Shown: positions 1 to 6,968, counted from the stretch's first letter. The stretch is 59,654 nt of DNA from an uncultured Lachnospiraceae bacterium (GCA_910577675.1 CAJTOR010000020.1:1-59654), one strand, 5' to 3'. The notes: generated by a model from the letters alone, not told the origin. Translations and numbers: made by a program.

Positions 1-319
1 TCAACCATGCCGGGAGAGTGATGTTTGTTTTGATGCGTTCGTTATCTTTTTTCATGCGGAATAAATCAGGGTGGATTGTAACGGGCATTACAACATTTCC
101 CTCTGTATCTTCTTTGGAGAGGTTCACGGATGGAGTGGGAATTTCCTCATTGTCACATTGCATACTGTAAACATGGAGGGTTGCGGCTTCTGCTGCCATG
201 CGTGCAGCTTCTTCCAGATTATTTCCAATACTGATACATCCGGGTAAATCAGGGAAGTAGATACTATATGAGCCGTCTGTTGATGGTTCAAAGACTGCAA
301 GATAAGTTAAATTCTGCAT
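1..319 (-). CDS. hicB: HicB-family antitoxin (3' end beyond window)
   Basis: The frame is open from an ATG about 50 bp downstream of the hicA stop to the window edge, so the C-terminus is cut off. The product begins with the HicB RNase-H-like partial fold (MQNLTYLAVFEP..., followed by a YFPDLPGC-like stretch) and reaches a ribbon-helix-helix tail. The visible end includes KTNITLPAWL, the typical HicB DNA-binding strand. HicB proteins bind and neutralise the HicA mRNA interferase and repress their own promoter. Position directly after hicA on the same strand supports the pairing. The assignment is firm; only the last residues are missing. Confidence 0.9.
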   Translation of the reverse strand, partial: MQNLTYLAVFEPSTDGSYSIYFPDLPGCISIGNNLEEAARMAAEAATLHVYSMQCDNEEIPTPSVNLSKEDTEGNVVMPVTIHPDLFRMKKDNERIKTNITLPAWL

Positions 320-372
320 AGATTATGCTCCTTTCTATGATAAGCGCAAGCATTATGGTTCTTCGAAGCAGG

Positions 373-555
373 CTATTTAAGCCCCGCCTGCTTGTAAATG
401 CTGTTTAGTGTTCCCGGTTTCAAGTCCCCGCTGTGATTTGGTACTGTGACTTTTCCGGGCTTTGTTGGGTGCTTTAGGCTTATGTGGGAGCCTTCCTGAT
501 TGGTGGTGTACCATCCATCTTTGCGAAGCATCTTTAGTATTTCCTGAACCGTCAT
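373..555 (-). CDS. hicA: HicA-family mRNA interferase toxin
   Basis: This 60-residue protein has the HicA dsRBD-like fold signature. It starts MTVQEILKMLRKDGW, then GSHISLKHP carries the conserved Gly-Ser-His with the catalytic histidine, then VTVPNHSGDLKPGTLNSI, and it ends KQAGLK. HicA toxins cleave mRNA when free of HicB. Its length is normal for the family. A good Shine-Dalgarno (aaggag) lies 8-10 nt before the ATG, and a consensus promoter lies just upstream inside the tail of the next gene. Toxin-first order (hicA then hicB) is usual. Confidence 0.95.
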   Translation of the reverse strand: MTVQEILKMLRKDGWYTTNQEGSHISLKHPTKPGKVTVPNHSGDLKPGTLNSIYKQAGLK

Positions 556-578
556 ATTGTGTTCTCCTTATATTATGT

Positions 579-607
579 ATTATACGCCTTTTTTATGCGT
601 ATGTCAA
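579..607 (-). promoter_or_regulatory. hicAB promoter
   Basis: On the minus strand TTGACA (607-602) and TATAAT (584-579) are separated by exactly 17 bp, a full sigma-A consensus 24 bp upstream of the hicA ATG. The promoter overlaps the last codons of the preceding decayed gene. Confidence 0.8.
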
Positions 608-616
608 TAGCTTTTT

Positions 617-633
617 GCGTATAAATTATGCGC
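617..633. promoter_or_regulatory. Near-palindrome upstream of hicAB -35 (candidate HicB operator)
   Basis: GCGTATAAATTATGCGC is a near-perfect 17-bp palindrome about 10 bp upstream of the -35 box. The related sequence TATGCGTAT recurs just downstream within the promoter spacer. HicB antitoxins usually repress their own operon through such sites. Placement and symmetry are seen directly; binding is inferred. Confidence 0.4.
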
Positions 634-953
634 ATTCTTACAGAGGTTAGGATAGAAAATGGACTGGCAGCAGCTTTGATTTGGTCGTATTTCTCTTTTT
701 GTACATCTAAGGGAATGCGTTTTAGGTTGGTTTTTGCATAGTTGGCATTGTAATTTTTTTTGTTCGGACTATTAGGCATATAAGCACCTTCTTTCAGTTG
801 ATATATTCCAATGGGGGCGCAAATTATAGATGCACCTTCTCCACTGTACATGATAAATATATTATAAATCAAGTGCCACGTACATGGTACAATAAATACA
901 TCAACATGGAAGGAGCAATACCACATGAAACAGATTACCTAAGTAAGAAAGAG

Positions 954-1066
954 CATAACCATTTGATGATAAATGCAGTTCCCCTTTAAAGCGGGAGAGA
1001 AGGGCTACAATAAGAAGCATACCGAAACAAAATACAGTGTAAATTTTTGGAAGTCTTTTTGTCATA
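954..1066 (-). pseudogene. 5' remnant of a duplicated membrane-protein gene
   Basis: On the minus strand this encodes MTKRLPKIYTVFCFGM and continues to HLSSNG, identical or nearly so to the first 36 residues of the intact gene at 3764-4468. Homology stops abruptly at the left end, so the rest of the gene was lost by deletion or recombination. Nothing else coding was recognised between 780 and 953. Confidence 0.8.
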
Positions 1067-1132
1067 TTATTTTACCGTTTTTGTCCATTATACGGATATA
1101 TCTTTTTCGGGTTATTTTGTAAATAAGAATTG

Positions 1133-1170
1133 ACAGGGCATGCAGGAAATATTAATGCTATATGCCCTGT
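1133..1170 (-). terminator. Hairpin after enzyme-tail remnant
   Basis: ACAGGGCAT and ATGCCCTGT form a 9-bp perfect stem. A copy with the same sequence lies at 4537-4574. It follows a decayed enzyme 3' end in the minus direction, as a terminator or spacer hairpin would. The U-tract is poor. Confidence 0.45.
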
Positions 1171-1199
1171 TTCATCGACTTTGTTTTCTGAACTCTAAT

Positions 1200-1300
1200 T
1201 TTATGTAGTATATTTTATGGTGAATTGCGTCGTAAATATCGTATATATCTGTAAAGTAGTTTCATGTACTTCGGATGATTCATGTTTTAATCCGACTATC
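1200..1300 (-). pseudogene. Decayed 3' tail of the secreted Cys/His enzyme gene (copy 3)
   Basis: The minus strand reads GLKHESSEVHETTLQ, matching the GTAGVYETTLQ segment near the C-terminus of the enzyme gene at 5484-5783. It then loses frame in the stretch that should encode the last ~18 residues. Only the tail is present, immediately after the stop of the membrane gene upstream. Confidence 0.65.
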
Positions 1301-1311
1301 TCAAAAATAAT

Positions 1312-1974
1312 TTAGTTATCGCTTTCTTCTTCCTGTTCAGGAGAGATATTTTCTGATTGAAATGACTCGATTTTTTTTAGATATAACTCATATGCGTATT
1401 TAGTCATTGCATAATCCGGTATTTTTATTTCCTCATCGTAGTATTGGACAATGAGATTACAATTGTCAAGGTTTTTTCCTGAAAATACTTCGTGCAGATT
1501 TTCAACAAATACTCCATATCGGCTGTTATCCGATCCAGGAGGTAAAAAAGCGGGAGTTTGTTGTTCTCCACGAAGTTTTGCAATTAAATTTTCAAAAAAA
1601 TTATTATCATCATATTCTTTTAAATAGGAAGTTATATCAGGTTCAAGGGATGAAGAGATTAAACGTTTGAATGGTGATAAGTCTTCAATTTCATTTTTCT
1701 TGTAGCTGCTGATATACTCTTTACCGTTTACAATTAATTTTCCGCTGAATTTAGTTGGTCTGAAAAGGCTTCTGTGGGCATAGATATCCATTTGGATATT
1801 TAGGGGTGTTTCCTGATACATTGTAGTGAGAGTGATATTGCCGTTGTAATGTTTGGGTTGATAATATCCCCTGATAAGAATGGCTAAAAGGATTATAGTG
1901 ATAGCGATGCAGGGGAATATAAAAAAAATCTTTTTTGGTGGTTTTGGCGATTTATAATTTGCTTTTTTGTCCAT
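1312..1974 (-). CDS. Single-pass membrane protein, array paralogue C (unknown function)
   Basis: Family not recognised. The 220-residue protein has a basic N-terminus (MDKKANYKSPKPPKK), one membrane helix at about residues 15-34 ending at RGYYQPKHY, and a soluble, probably extracytoplasmic domain with conserved stretches NIQMDIYAHRSLFRPTKFSG and VFSGKNLD. It is roughly 70-80% identical by eye to the paralogues at 2222 and 4737. It alone reads through to QEEESDN; the other two carry a TAG where this copy has CAG. The start is shared by all three copies. It follows a terminator hairpin and an enzyme-tail remnant. An immunity or inhibitor role against the secreted enzyme is only an inference from the layout. 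Confidence 0.8.
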   Translation of the reverse strand: MDKKANYKSPKPPKKIFFIFPCIAITIILLAILIRGYYQPKHYNGNITLTTMYQETPLNIQMDIYAHRSLFRPTKFSGKLIVNGKEYISSYKKNEIEDLSPFKRLISSSLEPDITSYLKEYDDNNFFENLIAKLRGEQQTPAFLPPGSDNSRYGVFVENLHEVFSGKNLDNCNLIVQYYDEEIKIPDYAMTKYAYELYLKKIESFQSENISPEQEEESDN

Positions 1975-2023
1975 TATATCTTCACTTCTTTCCTGATAAT
2001 ATTTTGTTGATAATAACCAACAA

Positions 2024-2053
2024 GGCGTGTAGGAAATATCAATTTTACACGCC
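2024..2053 (-). terminator. Hairpin between array units
   Basis: GGCGTGTA and TACACGCC form an 8-bp stem. The same hairpin occurs at 5425-5454 after the long enzyme gene. It separates the enzyme-tail remnant from the next membrane gene on the minus strand. Confidence 0.45.
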
Positions 2054-2083
2054 CTGTTTAATAAATTCTGTCAGTTGAACTAT

Positions 2084-2195
2084 TTATTTTCTGTAGTATA
2101 CTTTATAATAACTTGCGCCATAAATGTTAAACATAACTTGTAATGTAGTTTCATGTACTTTTGATGACCCATGTTTAAATCCGACTATCTCAAAA
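2084..2195 (-). pseudogene. Decayed 3' tail of the secreted Cys/His enzyme gene (copy 2)
   Basis: The minus strand encodes SSKVHETTLQVMFNIYG followed by ASYYKVYYRK and a stop. This is nearly identical to the end of the protein at 5484-5783 (YETTLQDMFNIYGASYYK...). Only about 31-35 codons remain and there is no start signal, so this is a truncated remnant fused to the end of the preceding membrane gene. Confidence 0.8.
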
Positions 2196-2221
2196 ATAAT
2201 TTAGTTATCGCTTTTTTCTTC

Positions 2222-2860
2222 CTATTCAGGAGAGATACTTTCTGATTGAAATGACTCAATTTGTTTAAGATATAACTCATATGCGTATTCAGTCATTGCA
2301 TGATCCGTTATTTTAGTTTCCTCATTGGCAGTATGGACAATGAGATTACATTCGTCAAGATTTTTTCCTGAGAATACCTCCTGTAAATTTTCAATAAAGA
2401 AGCCATATCGGGGATCTTTCGATTCAGGAAGCAAAAAAGCAGGAATTTGCTGCTCTCCATGAAGTTTTGCAGTTAAATTTTCAAAAAAATTGTTATCATC
2501 ATATTCTTTGGAATAGCCAGTTAAATCGATCTGCGCAATTGAACTGAACATATCATGTTTGAAAGAGTCTTTTGGTATATCCTTCTTATAACAACTGACG
2601 TATTCTCTATCGTTTACAATTAGTTTTCCGCTGAATTTTGTTGGTCTAAAAAGGCTCCTGTGGGCATAGATATCCATTTGTATGTTGAGGGTTGTTTCCA
2701 ATTGCAGTGTTTTTAAAGTGATACTGCCAGAATAATGTTTGGGTTGATAATATCCTCTGATAAGAATGGCTAAAAGGATTATAATGATAGCGATGCAGGA
2801 TAGTATTAAAAAAATCTTTTTGGATGGTTTTGATGATTTATGATTTACGTTTTTGTCCAT
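2222..2860 (-). CDS. Single-pass membrane protein, array paralogue B (unknown function)
   Basis: This 212-residue paralogue of the proteins at 1312 and 4737 has the same plan: Lys-rich N-terminus (MDKNVNHKSSKPSKK), one hydrophobic helix (LSCIAIIIILLAILI), then an outward-facing domain containing MDIYAHRSLFRPTKFSG and NLQEVFSGKNLDECNLIV. The ATG at 2860 is chosen because it aligns with the other copies and has aggaaagga upstream; an in-frame ATG ten codons earlier is less likely. It is closer to the 4737 copy than to the 1312 copy. The function is unknown. It sits in the minus-strand array downstream of two other membrane-protein genes. Confidence 0.8.
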   Translation of the reverse strand: MDKNVNHKSSKPSKKIFLILSCIAIIIILLAILIRGYYQPKHYSGSITLKTLQLETTLNIQMDIYAHRSLFRPTKFSGKLIVNDREYVSCYKKDIPKDSFKHDMFSSIAQIDLTGYSKEYDDNNFFENLTAKLHGEQQIPAFLLPESKDPRYGFFIENLQEVFSGKNLDECNLIVHTANEETKITDHAMTEYAYELYLKQIESFQSESISPE

Positions 2861-3027
2861 TATAACATTATTCCTTTCCTGATATTGCAAGGTATACTTA
2901 TCATGACCGGTTACAATGTAATTTGATTCGTGCTATGAAAGGTGGTGATAATCCGTGAAATAACATATTGATTACCCCTTTTCTGATGAGTATTTGTTTG
3001 GTGGTTGGTAATATAGCAGCTAAGCTA

Positions 3028-3711
3028 TTAGGGAATAAAAGTCACAAATTGCAGTGTGGCAAGGATTAATATTGTAAATTGCAAAATTGAAAAACTGGTG
3101 TAGGTTATCAACCGATAACATTTCATTTTTTTTTCGGATCCCTGCCATTTTTGGATCAGATGCAGACATGGAGAGCGTAACAGCAAAACTAGGACGAGGA
3201 CAAAAATCATCCGCAAAGGGTGTCCTCCTTCCATTCGTGCATATCCAAAGATGTTAAAATTGTGCCATTGGGCGGTAATGAAGTCGCAGATCATGCGCTG
3301 GCTTCGGAGGTACTGGACAGGCCAGTTACGAGGCCAAATATCATAAATTTCGTAGGGTGAATCTCCTGTTTCTTTTATGATATAAAAGTCCATAAAATAG
3401 GTATTATCATCCCAAAAGCCAGTTCCCTGGAAGTGAAGTCCTCCTTCAGGGAAGCCTAAATATTCTTCACCACCAGTGTACATCAGGTTAAAGTGTCCAC
3501 CATTAAGAATCATTTCATGCATTACACTTTGTTCTGCACGTCCCTTTTCATCGATCCCTATTGGATTAAGCAGGTTGTCATTCAACACGGCGTAACCGTT
3601 TGGTGAGATATAAACATGCCCCTGAAAATAGGATAATGCCCATATCAGCAGACAGATGCAGATACAGAAGATATTATAAAGTGTATTGGTTTGTTTTATT
3701 CCCTTTTCCAT
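3028..3711 (-). CDS. Three-helix membrane protein, paralogue of the 3764-4468 gene
   Basis: This 227-residue protein starts at MEKGIKQTNTLYNIF, preceded by ggaggcagaactt; the longer reading frame upstream overlaps the previous gene. It has a first membrane helix at about 13-30, an outward domain beginning HVYISPNGYAVL, and two C-terminal helices (IFVLVLVLLL and FSILQFTILILATLQ). The architecture and several motifs (NGYxxL, WDD, C-terminal FxP end) match the neighbour at 3764, so the two are diverged duplicates. No known family was recognised. Location between the single-pass paralogues suggests it belongs to the same cell-surface function. Confidence 0.75.
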   Translation of the reverse strand: MEKGIKQTNTLYNIFCICICLLIWALSYFQGHVYISPNGYAVLNDNLLNPIGIDEKGRAEQSVMHEMILNGGHFNLMYTGGEEYLGFPEGGLHFQGTGFWDDNTYFMDFYIIKETGDSPYEIYDIWPRNWPVQYLRSQRMICDFITAQWHNFNIFGYARMEGGHPLRMIFVLVLVLLLRSPCLHLIQKWQGSEKKMKCYRLITYTSFSILQFTILILATLQFVTFIP

Positions 3712-3763
3712 AAGTTCTGCCTCCGCAAACTGTCTGTTGATATATGGGTGATTCAAACTGTTC

Positions 3764-4468
3764 TTATGGTAAAAAATATACATATTTTGACAAGTCCATC
3801 CAAAAAACAAGCAACTGCAAAATAGCAAATATAATCTGACAAATGCATCTTTTCAGTATATCATGCTTTTGACCTTCCCTCCAGCGGGTAAGCAAAAGCC
3901 GCAGGGAGAAACCTTGCAGGAATAGGAGCAGCCCAAGGGTGAGGTATGTCATTTTTGAGCGTCCTTGGTTGAAATTGCCGTAATCTTCAGTGACTTGATG
4001 ACCTGCTGGATACCAATAATATGTTGCAATGTATTCTGCAAGGATATCCATGTTGGCATAATACTGGGATGGAGGCGTTCTCTTTTCCTTGGTAAAGATA
4101 TTGTTGATAATTTTGTAGTTTAATTTTTCAGGGGTGCGCCAAGCATGGAATTCTGTCAGCCCATAATGTTCGCTAAGCACAAAAAATCGATCTACTCGGG
4201 AACCATCTATACGGTCAACTTCGAAATCATCCCACCAACTCATCCAATAGATTCGATCTCCATTAATCTTCACTTCAAATGTAGTAGTGTTCGTCCTTCT
4301 TGTTTCAGGATTTAGTGCGTCATTATTCGAACCCCCAATTGAACGTTTTAGCAGTAAATAACCATTTGATGATAAATGCAGTTCCCCTTTAAAGCGGGAG
4401 AGGAGGGCTACAATAAGAAGCATACCGAAACAAAATACAGTGTAAATTTTTGGAAGTCTTTTTGTCAT
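3764..4468 (-). CDS. Three-helix membrane protein of unknown function
   Basis: This 234-residue protein has an N-terminal helix (VFCFGMLLIVALLS), a roughly 120-residue loop domain rich in Trp and Tyr (HLSSNGYLLL, WMSWWDDFEVDR), and two C-terminal helices (LTLGLLLFLQGFSLRLLL and IIFAILQLLVFWM). It is paralogous to the protein at 3028. Its 5' end and upstream DNA are duplicated at 954-1311, where only the first 36 codons survive. It lies directly behind an enzyme-tail remnant and hairpin, the same context as the single-pass membrane genes. The Shine-Dalgarno is weak. Family not recognised. Confidence 0.75.
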   Translation of the reverse strand: MTKRLPKIYTVFCFGMLLIVALLSRFKGELHLSSNGYLLLKRSIGGSNNDALNPETRRTNTTTFEVKINGDRIYWMSWWDDFEVDRIDGSRVDRFFVLSEHYGLTEFHAWRTPEKLNYKIINNIFTKEKRTPPSQYYANMDILAEYIATYYWYPAGHQVTEDYGNFNQGRSKMTYLTLGLLLFLQGFSLRLLLTRWREGQKHDILKRCICQIIFAILQLLVFWMDLSKYVYFLP

Positions 4469-4536
4469 ATTATTTTACCGTTTTTGTCCATTATACTGAT
4501 ATATCTTTTTTGGGGTTATTTTGTAAATAAGAATTG

Positions 4537-4574
4537 ACAGGGCATGCAGGAAATATTAATGCTATATGCCCTGT
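4537..4574 (-). terminator. Hairpin after enzyme-tail remnant
   Basis: ACAGGGCAT and ATGCCCTGT form a 9-bp stem, a second copy of the hairpin at 1133-1170. It separates the enzyme-tail remnant from the membrane gene downstream on the minus strand. Confidence 0.45.
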
Positions 4575-4599
4575 TTCATCGACTTTGTTTTCTGATATC

Positions 4600-4715
4600 T
4601 AATTTTATGTTGTATATTTTATAGTGACTTGCGCCATAAATGTCGTATATATCTGTAAAGTAGTTTCATGTACTTTTGATGACCCATGTTTAAATCCGAC
4701 TATCTCAAAAATAAT
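4600..4715 (-). pseudogene. Decayed 3' tail of the secreted Cys/His enzyme gene (copy 1)
   Basis: The minus strand reads FKHGSSKVHETTLQ and then shifts frame. In the shifted frame DIYGASHYKIYNIKL matches the enzyme C-terminus NIYGASYYKVYYRK. Only the tail remains. It lies between the 4737 membrane gene and a hairpin. Confidence 0.75.
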
Positions 4716-4736
4716 TTAGTTATCGCTTTCTTCTTC

Positions 4737-5375
4737 CTATTCAGGAGAGATACTTTCTGATTGAAATGACTCAATTTGTTTAAGATATAACTCATATGCG
4801 TATTTAGTCATTGCATGATCTTCTATTTTTGTTTCCTCATTTGCAGTATGGACAATGAGATTACATTCGTCAAGATTTTTTCCTGAGAATACCTCCTGTA
4901 AATTTTCAATAAAGAAACCATATCGGGGGTCTTTCGATTCAGGGAGCAAAAAAGCAGGAATTTGCTGCTCTCCACGAAGTTTTGCAATTAAATTTTCAAA
5001 AAAATTGTTTTCATCATATTGTCTGGAATAGCTAGTTAAATCGAACTGTGCAATTGAACTGAATATATCATATTTGAATGGGCGTTTTGGTATATCTTTC
5101 GTATAACAACTGACATATTCTCTATCGTTTACAATTAGTTTTCCGCTGAATTTTGTTGGTCTAAAAAGGCTCCTGTGGGCATAGATATCCATTTGTATGT
5201 TGAGGGTTGTTTCCCATTTCAGTGTTTTTAAAGTGATGCTGCCAGAATAATGTTTGGGTTGATAATATATTATAATAAGGATGGTTAAAACGATTATAGT
5301 GATAGCGATACCAGATAGTATTAAGTAAATCTTCCTGGATAGCTTGAGAGTTTTGGAATTAGCATTTTTGTCCAT
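4737..5375 (-). CDS. Single-pass membrane protein, array paralogue A (unknown function)
   Basis: This 212-residue protein is the first membrane gene downstream of the long enzyme gene, separated from it by a hairpin. It has a Lys-rich N-terminus, a single membrane helix (LILSGIAITIIVLTILII), and an outward domain with MDIYAHRSLFRPTKFSG and NLQEVFSGKNLDECNLIV. It is nearly identical to the 2222 copy in its C-terminal half, which argues for recent duplication or gene conversion. If the secreted enzyme has a dedicated membrane partner or immunity protein, position makes this the most likely one. That is inference; the family was not recognised. Confidence 0.8.
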   Translation of the reverse strand: MDKNANSKTLKLSRKIYLILSGIAITIIVLTILIIIYYQPKHYSGSITLKTLKWETTLNIQMDIYAHRSLFRPTKFSGKLIVNDREYVSCYTKDIPKRPFKYDIFSSIAQFDLTSYSRQYDENNFFENLIAKLRGEQQIPAFLLPESKDPRYGFFIENLQEVFSGKNLDECNLIVHTANEETKIEDHAMTKYAYELYLKQIESFQSESISPE

Positions 5376-5424
5376 TATATCATCATTCCTTTCCAGATAT
5401 CATTTTAATGATAACAATTAACAA

Positions 5425-5454
5425 GGCGTGTAGGAAATATCGATTTTACACGCC
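5425..5454 (-). terminator. Hairpin after the secreted enzyme gene
   Basis: GGCGTGTA and TACACGCC form an 8-bp stem about 30 bp after the enzyme stop codon, followed by TTGTTAATTGTT on the minus strand. It resembles a weak or read-through terminator before the membrane genes. The copy at 2024-2053 is the same. Confidence 0.5.
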
Positions 5455-5483
5455 CTGTTTTATAACTCTGTTTTTTAATATGT

Positions 5484-5783
5484 TTATTTTCTATAGTATA
5501 CTTTATAATAGCTTGCACCATAAATGTTAAACATATCCTGTAAAGTAGTTTCGTATACTCCAGCTGTACCGAGTTTTGATTCAACTTTTAACGAATTTTT
5601 CCATTCTGTCAGGTTGCTGCCCGAGGATGTTGTCAAGGAACGTACCGAATGAAGTGGTTTACCAAGAGCATTATAAAGAATGATGTAAGCATCACTTTTA
5701 GTTACTTTGATATCCTTACCCTCATATCTGAAATAAGTGGTTGCACCCGCGTAGTCTGTTGGATAATTGATTTTTTTATCCAA
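5484..5783 (-). CDS. C-terminal part of the secreted Cys/His enzyme, reached by -1 frameshift
   Basis: This frame continues the protein encoded at 5702-6730 after a -1 shift at the A7 run: WIKK is then followed by INYPTDYAG. It supplies a segment with LGKPLHSVRSLTTSS and the C-terminus ETTLQDMFNIYG...YYKVYYRK. The LHSV histidine and the following Ser/Lys/Gly pattern resemble the His region that follows the NCHSYxW cysteine motif in secreted amidase- or peptidase-like proteins of Firmicutes. A nominal TTG start exists at 5783 but has no Shine-Dalgarno, so independent translation is unlikely. Tails of this same segment recur three times in the array. Confidence 0.6.
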   Translation of the reverse strand: MDKKINYPTDYAGATTYFRYEGKDIKVTKSDAYIILYNALGKPLHSVRSLTTSSGSNLTEWKNSLKVESKLGTAGVYETTLQDMFNIYGASYYKVYYRK

Positions 5784-6730
5784 CAGTAAGAGTGACAGTT
5801 ATATTTTTTAGTTACGCCTGACTTATGTTTCCAGGTTGTATAAAGACCAAGATAGTAACCATCCAATGAACTTGCTTCGACGGGTGTGTAGTCACTATCA
5901 TAGAACTCGAGGCAAGAAGGGGATTTACCATAAAGATGCCCTATTCCCTTATAATAACGAGCATTATTAAGATCGGAAGTTATAGGGCCGCCGTTGGAGC
6001 GTTCAAATCTAAATGTGGTAGCTGAACGGTTGATAGTGATATCTTTTTGTATGTCTTCCGTATTTAGATGTTCCGAAGTACTCTTTTGTTCCTCTGAACT
6101 AACACTGGAAAATATTGGTGTGGCGGAACGTTGTTCGTTTTTTTCTTCTGTTATGTCAATAAGACTGGTTACTTGTGTTTCGTCAAATTGCTCAGATATT
6201 TCTTCGGAGGCAAGTAATAATTGCAGTATAAGTTCTCTGTCATATTTACTAGCTGTCAGAGCATTTTGATTTTCTGTCACAGCCAGAATATCATAATCAA
6301 CTTGCAGGGATTCATAAGCGGTTAATAGTACTTCTGGGGCATCTTCCCGTTCAAATAGCTCACGATATACATTTGATTTTTCCTGAAAATGCTGAATTCC
6401 TGCCGCATGGGAATTAAAGAACAAGTAATCCATCTTCAGAGGATAGTCCAGAGCCGCACTTACAAGTTCTTCCGTGGAGAGTGTATCCACTACTTCCTGT
6501 GGCATATTGCATGCAGCTACCCATTCTCCATAGCTCATCTCGTGCCAGATGGGATCGCTCGGTGTTATAGGATATGTGTAGGAGCCTTCGGAGTCAAACC
6601 ATTCCTCTACGTCAGCGGTATAAAAATCTGCGGGAGTGCTTTCCGGAGGAATGTTTTCGGCTTTAGTAGTAATGCTACCTGCCTGTAAAAGCATGATACC
6701 AATTAACGCGGCAAAAAATAACTTTTTCAT
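5702..6730 (-). CDS. Secreted NCHSYCW-motif protein, zero-frame product (putative Cys/His hydrolase)
   Basis: The 342-residue zero-frame product starts MKKLFFAALIGIMLLQAGS, a clear Sec signal peptide (about 1-24), with ggaggt 8 nt before the ATG. The middle is acidic and helical with no recognised domain. Near the C-terminus KKYNCHSYCW (Cys312, His313, Cys316) looks like the Cys-containing motif of secreted amidase/peptidase-like proteins. Just after it the reading frame meets A AAA AAA, and the zero frame adds only about 22 unrelated residues (SIIQQTTRVQ...) before a stop. The -1 frame restores the likely C-terminal domain, giving about 415 residues. A promoter with TATAAT lies upstream and faces away from the peptide gene. 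The enzymatic role is an inference. Confidence 0.7.
   Translation of the reverse strand: MKKLFFAALIGIMLLQAGSITTKAENIPPESTPADFYTADVEEWFDSEGSYTYPITPSDPIWHEMSYGEWVAACNMPQEVVDTLSTEELVSAALDYPLKMDYLFFNSHAAGIQHFQEKSNVYRELFEREDAPEVLLTAYESLQVDYDILAVTENQNALTASKYDRELILQLLLASEEISEQFDETQVTSLIDITEEKNEQRSATPIFSSVSSEEQKSTSEHLNTEDIQKDITINRSATTFRFERSNGGPITSDLNNARYYKGIGHLYGKSPSCLEFYDSDYTPVEASSLDGYYLGLYTTWKHKSGVTKKYNCHSYCWIKKSIIQQTTRVQPLISDMRVRISK
5771..5777 (-). other. A AAA AAA slippery heptamer at frame junction
   Basis: On the minus strand the codons ATA AAA AAA TCA place a canonical X XXY YYZ heptamer in the zero frame. A -1 slip here joins the signal-peptide half to the C-terminal half without loss (WIKK|INYP). 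No strong downstream stem or upstream Shine-Dalgarno-like stimulator was found by eye, so a one-base deletion in the A run is an equal alternative. Confidence 0.6.
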
Positions 6731-6845
6731 TTTATTTACCTCCTTAATATAGTTTTGAGTGTTGGGAACATCGGAGTATTGCAATCTCATCTGTGAATGA
6801 TCAGTCCACACGCCCGGGATTCCTTGTCCCCTGTTGCTGTAATAT

Positions 6846-6874
6846 ATTATACATGGTCTTAAAATTTTCCGCAA
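6846..6874 (-). promoter_or_regulatory. Promoter of the secreted enzyme gene
   Basis: The minus strand has TTGCGG (6874-6869), 17 bp, then TATAAT (6851-6846), about 115 bp before the ATG. The -35 is weak, which fits dependence on an activator. The left arm of the inverted repeat begins right at this -35. Confidence 0.55.
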
Positions 6875-6968
6875 ACAAAAAAGGGTTCCAATTTACATGC
6901 CCAAAAATCCAGTATTTAAGCGGTTTTTCGACAGCAGTTTACAAAAAAATTGGAACCTTTTTTGTTTG
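6872..6968. promoter_or_regulatory. Inverted-repeat pair shared by divergent promoters (candidate regulator sites)
   Basis: The arms are 6872-6894 and 6947-6968. They are complementary over 22 bp with one extra G in the left arm; the core is AAAAAAGGTTCCAATTT. The 52-bp spacer is about five helical turns. Each arm starts at the upstream edge of one of the two divergent -35 boxes, so the layout is mirror-symmetric about the intergenic centre. This is what paired activator sites look like. The nearby two-HTH regulator is the obvious candidate binder. Confidence 0.6.

Larger units (their letters stand above)
573..779 (-). pseudogene. Decayed small ribbon-helix-helix-like protein gene
   Basis: A 68-codon frame starts MPNSPNKKNYNANYAK and continues NLKRIPLDVQKEKYDQIKAAA, which is the strand-plus-first-helix part of small Arc/MetJ-like DNA-binding proteins common in Clostridia. 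The start is set by AGAAGGTG 6 nt upstream of the ATG. After IKAAA the expected second-helix sequence breaks down, while the final AIDIRIKK again looks family-like, so the middle seems to have suffered compensating indels. It could be functional with an altered core, but decay is more likely. The hicAB promoter lies inside its 3' end. Confidence 0.55.

Noticed and set aside
798..989. Plus-strand open frame of 63 codons
   Set aside because: No ribosome site, and it runs antisense to the remnant of the three-helix membrane gene, whose sequence explains its existence.
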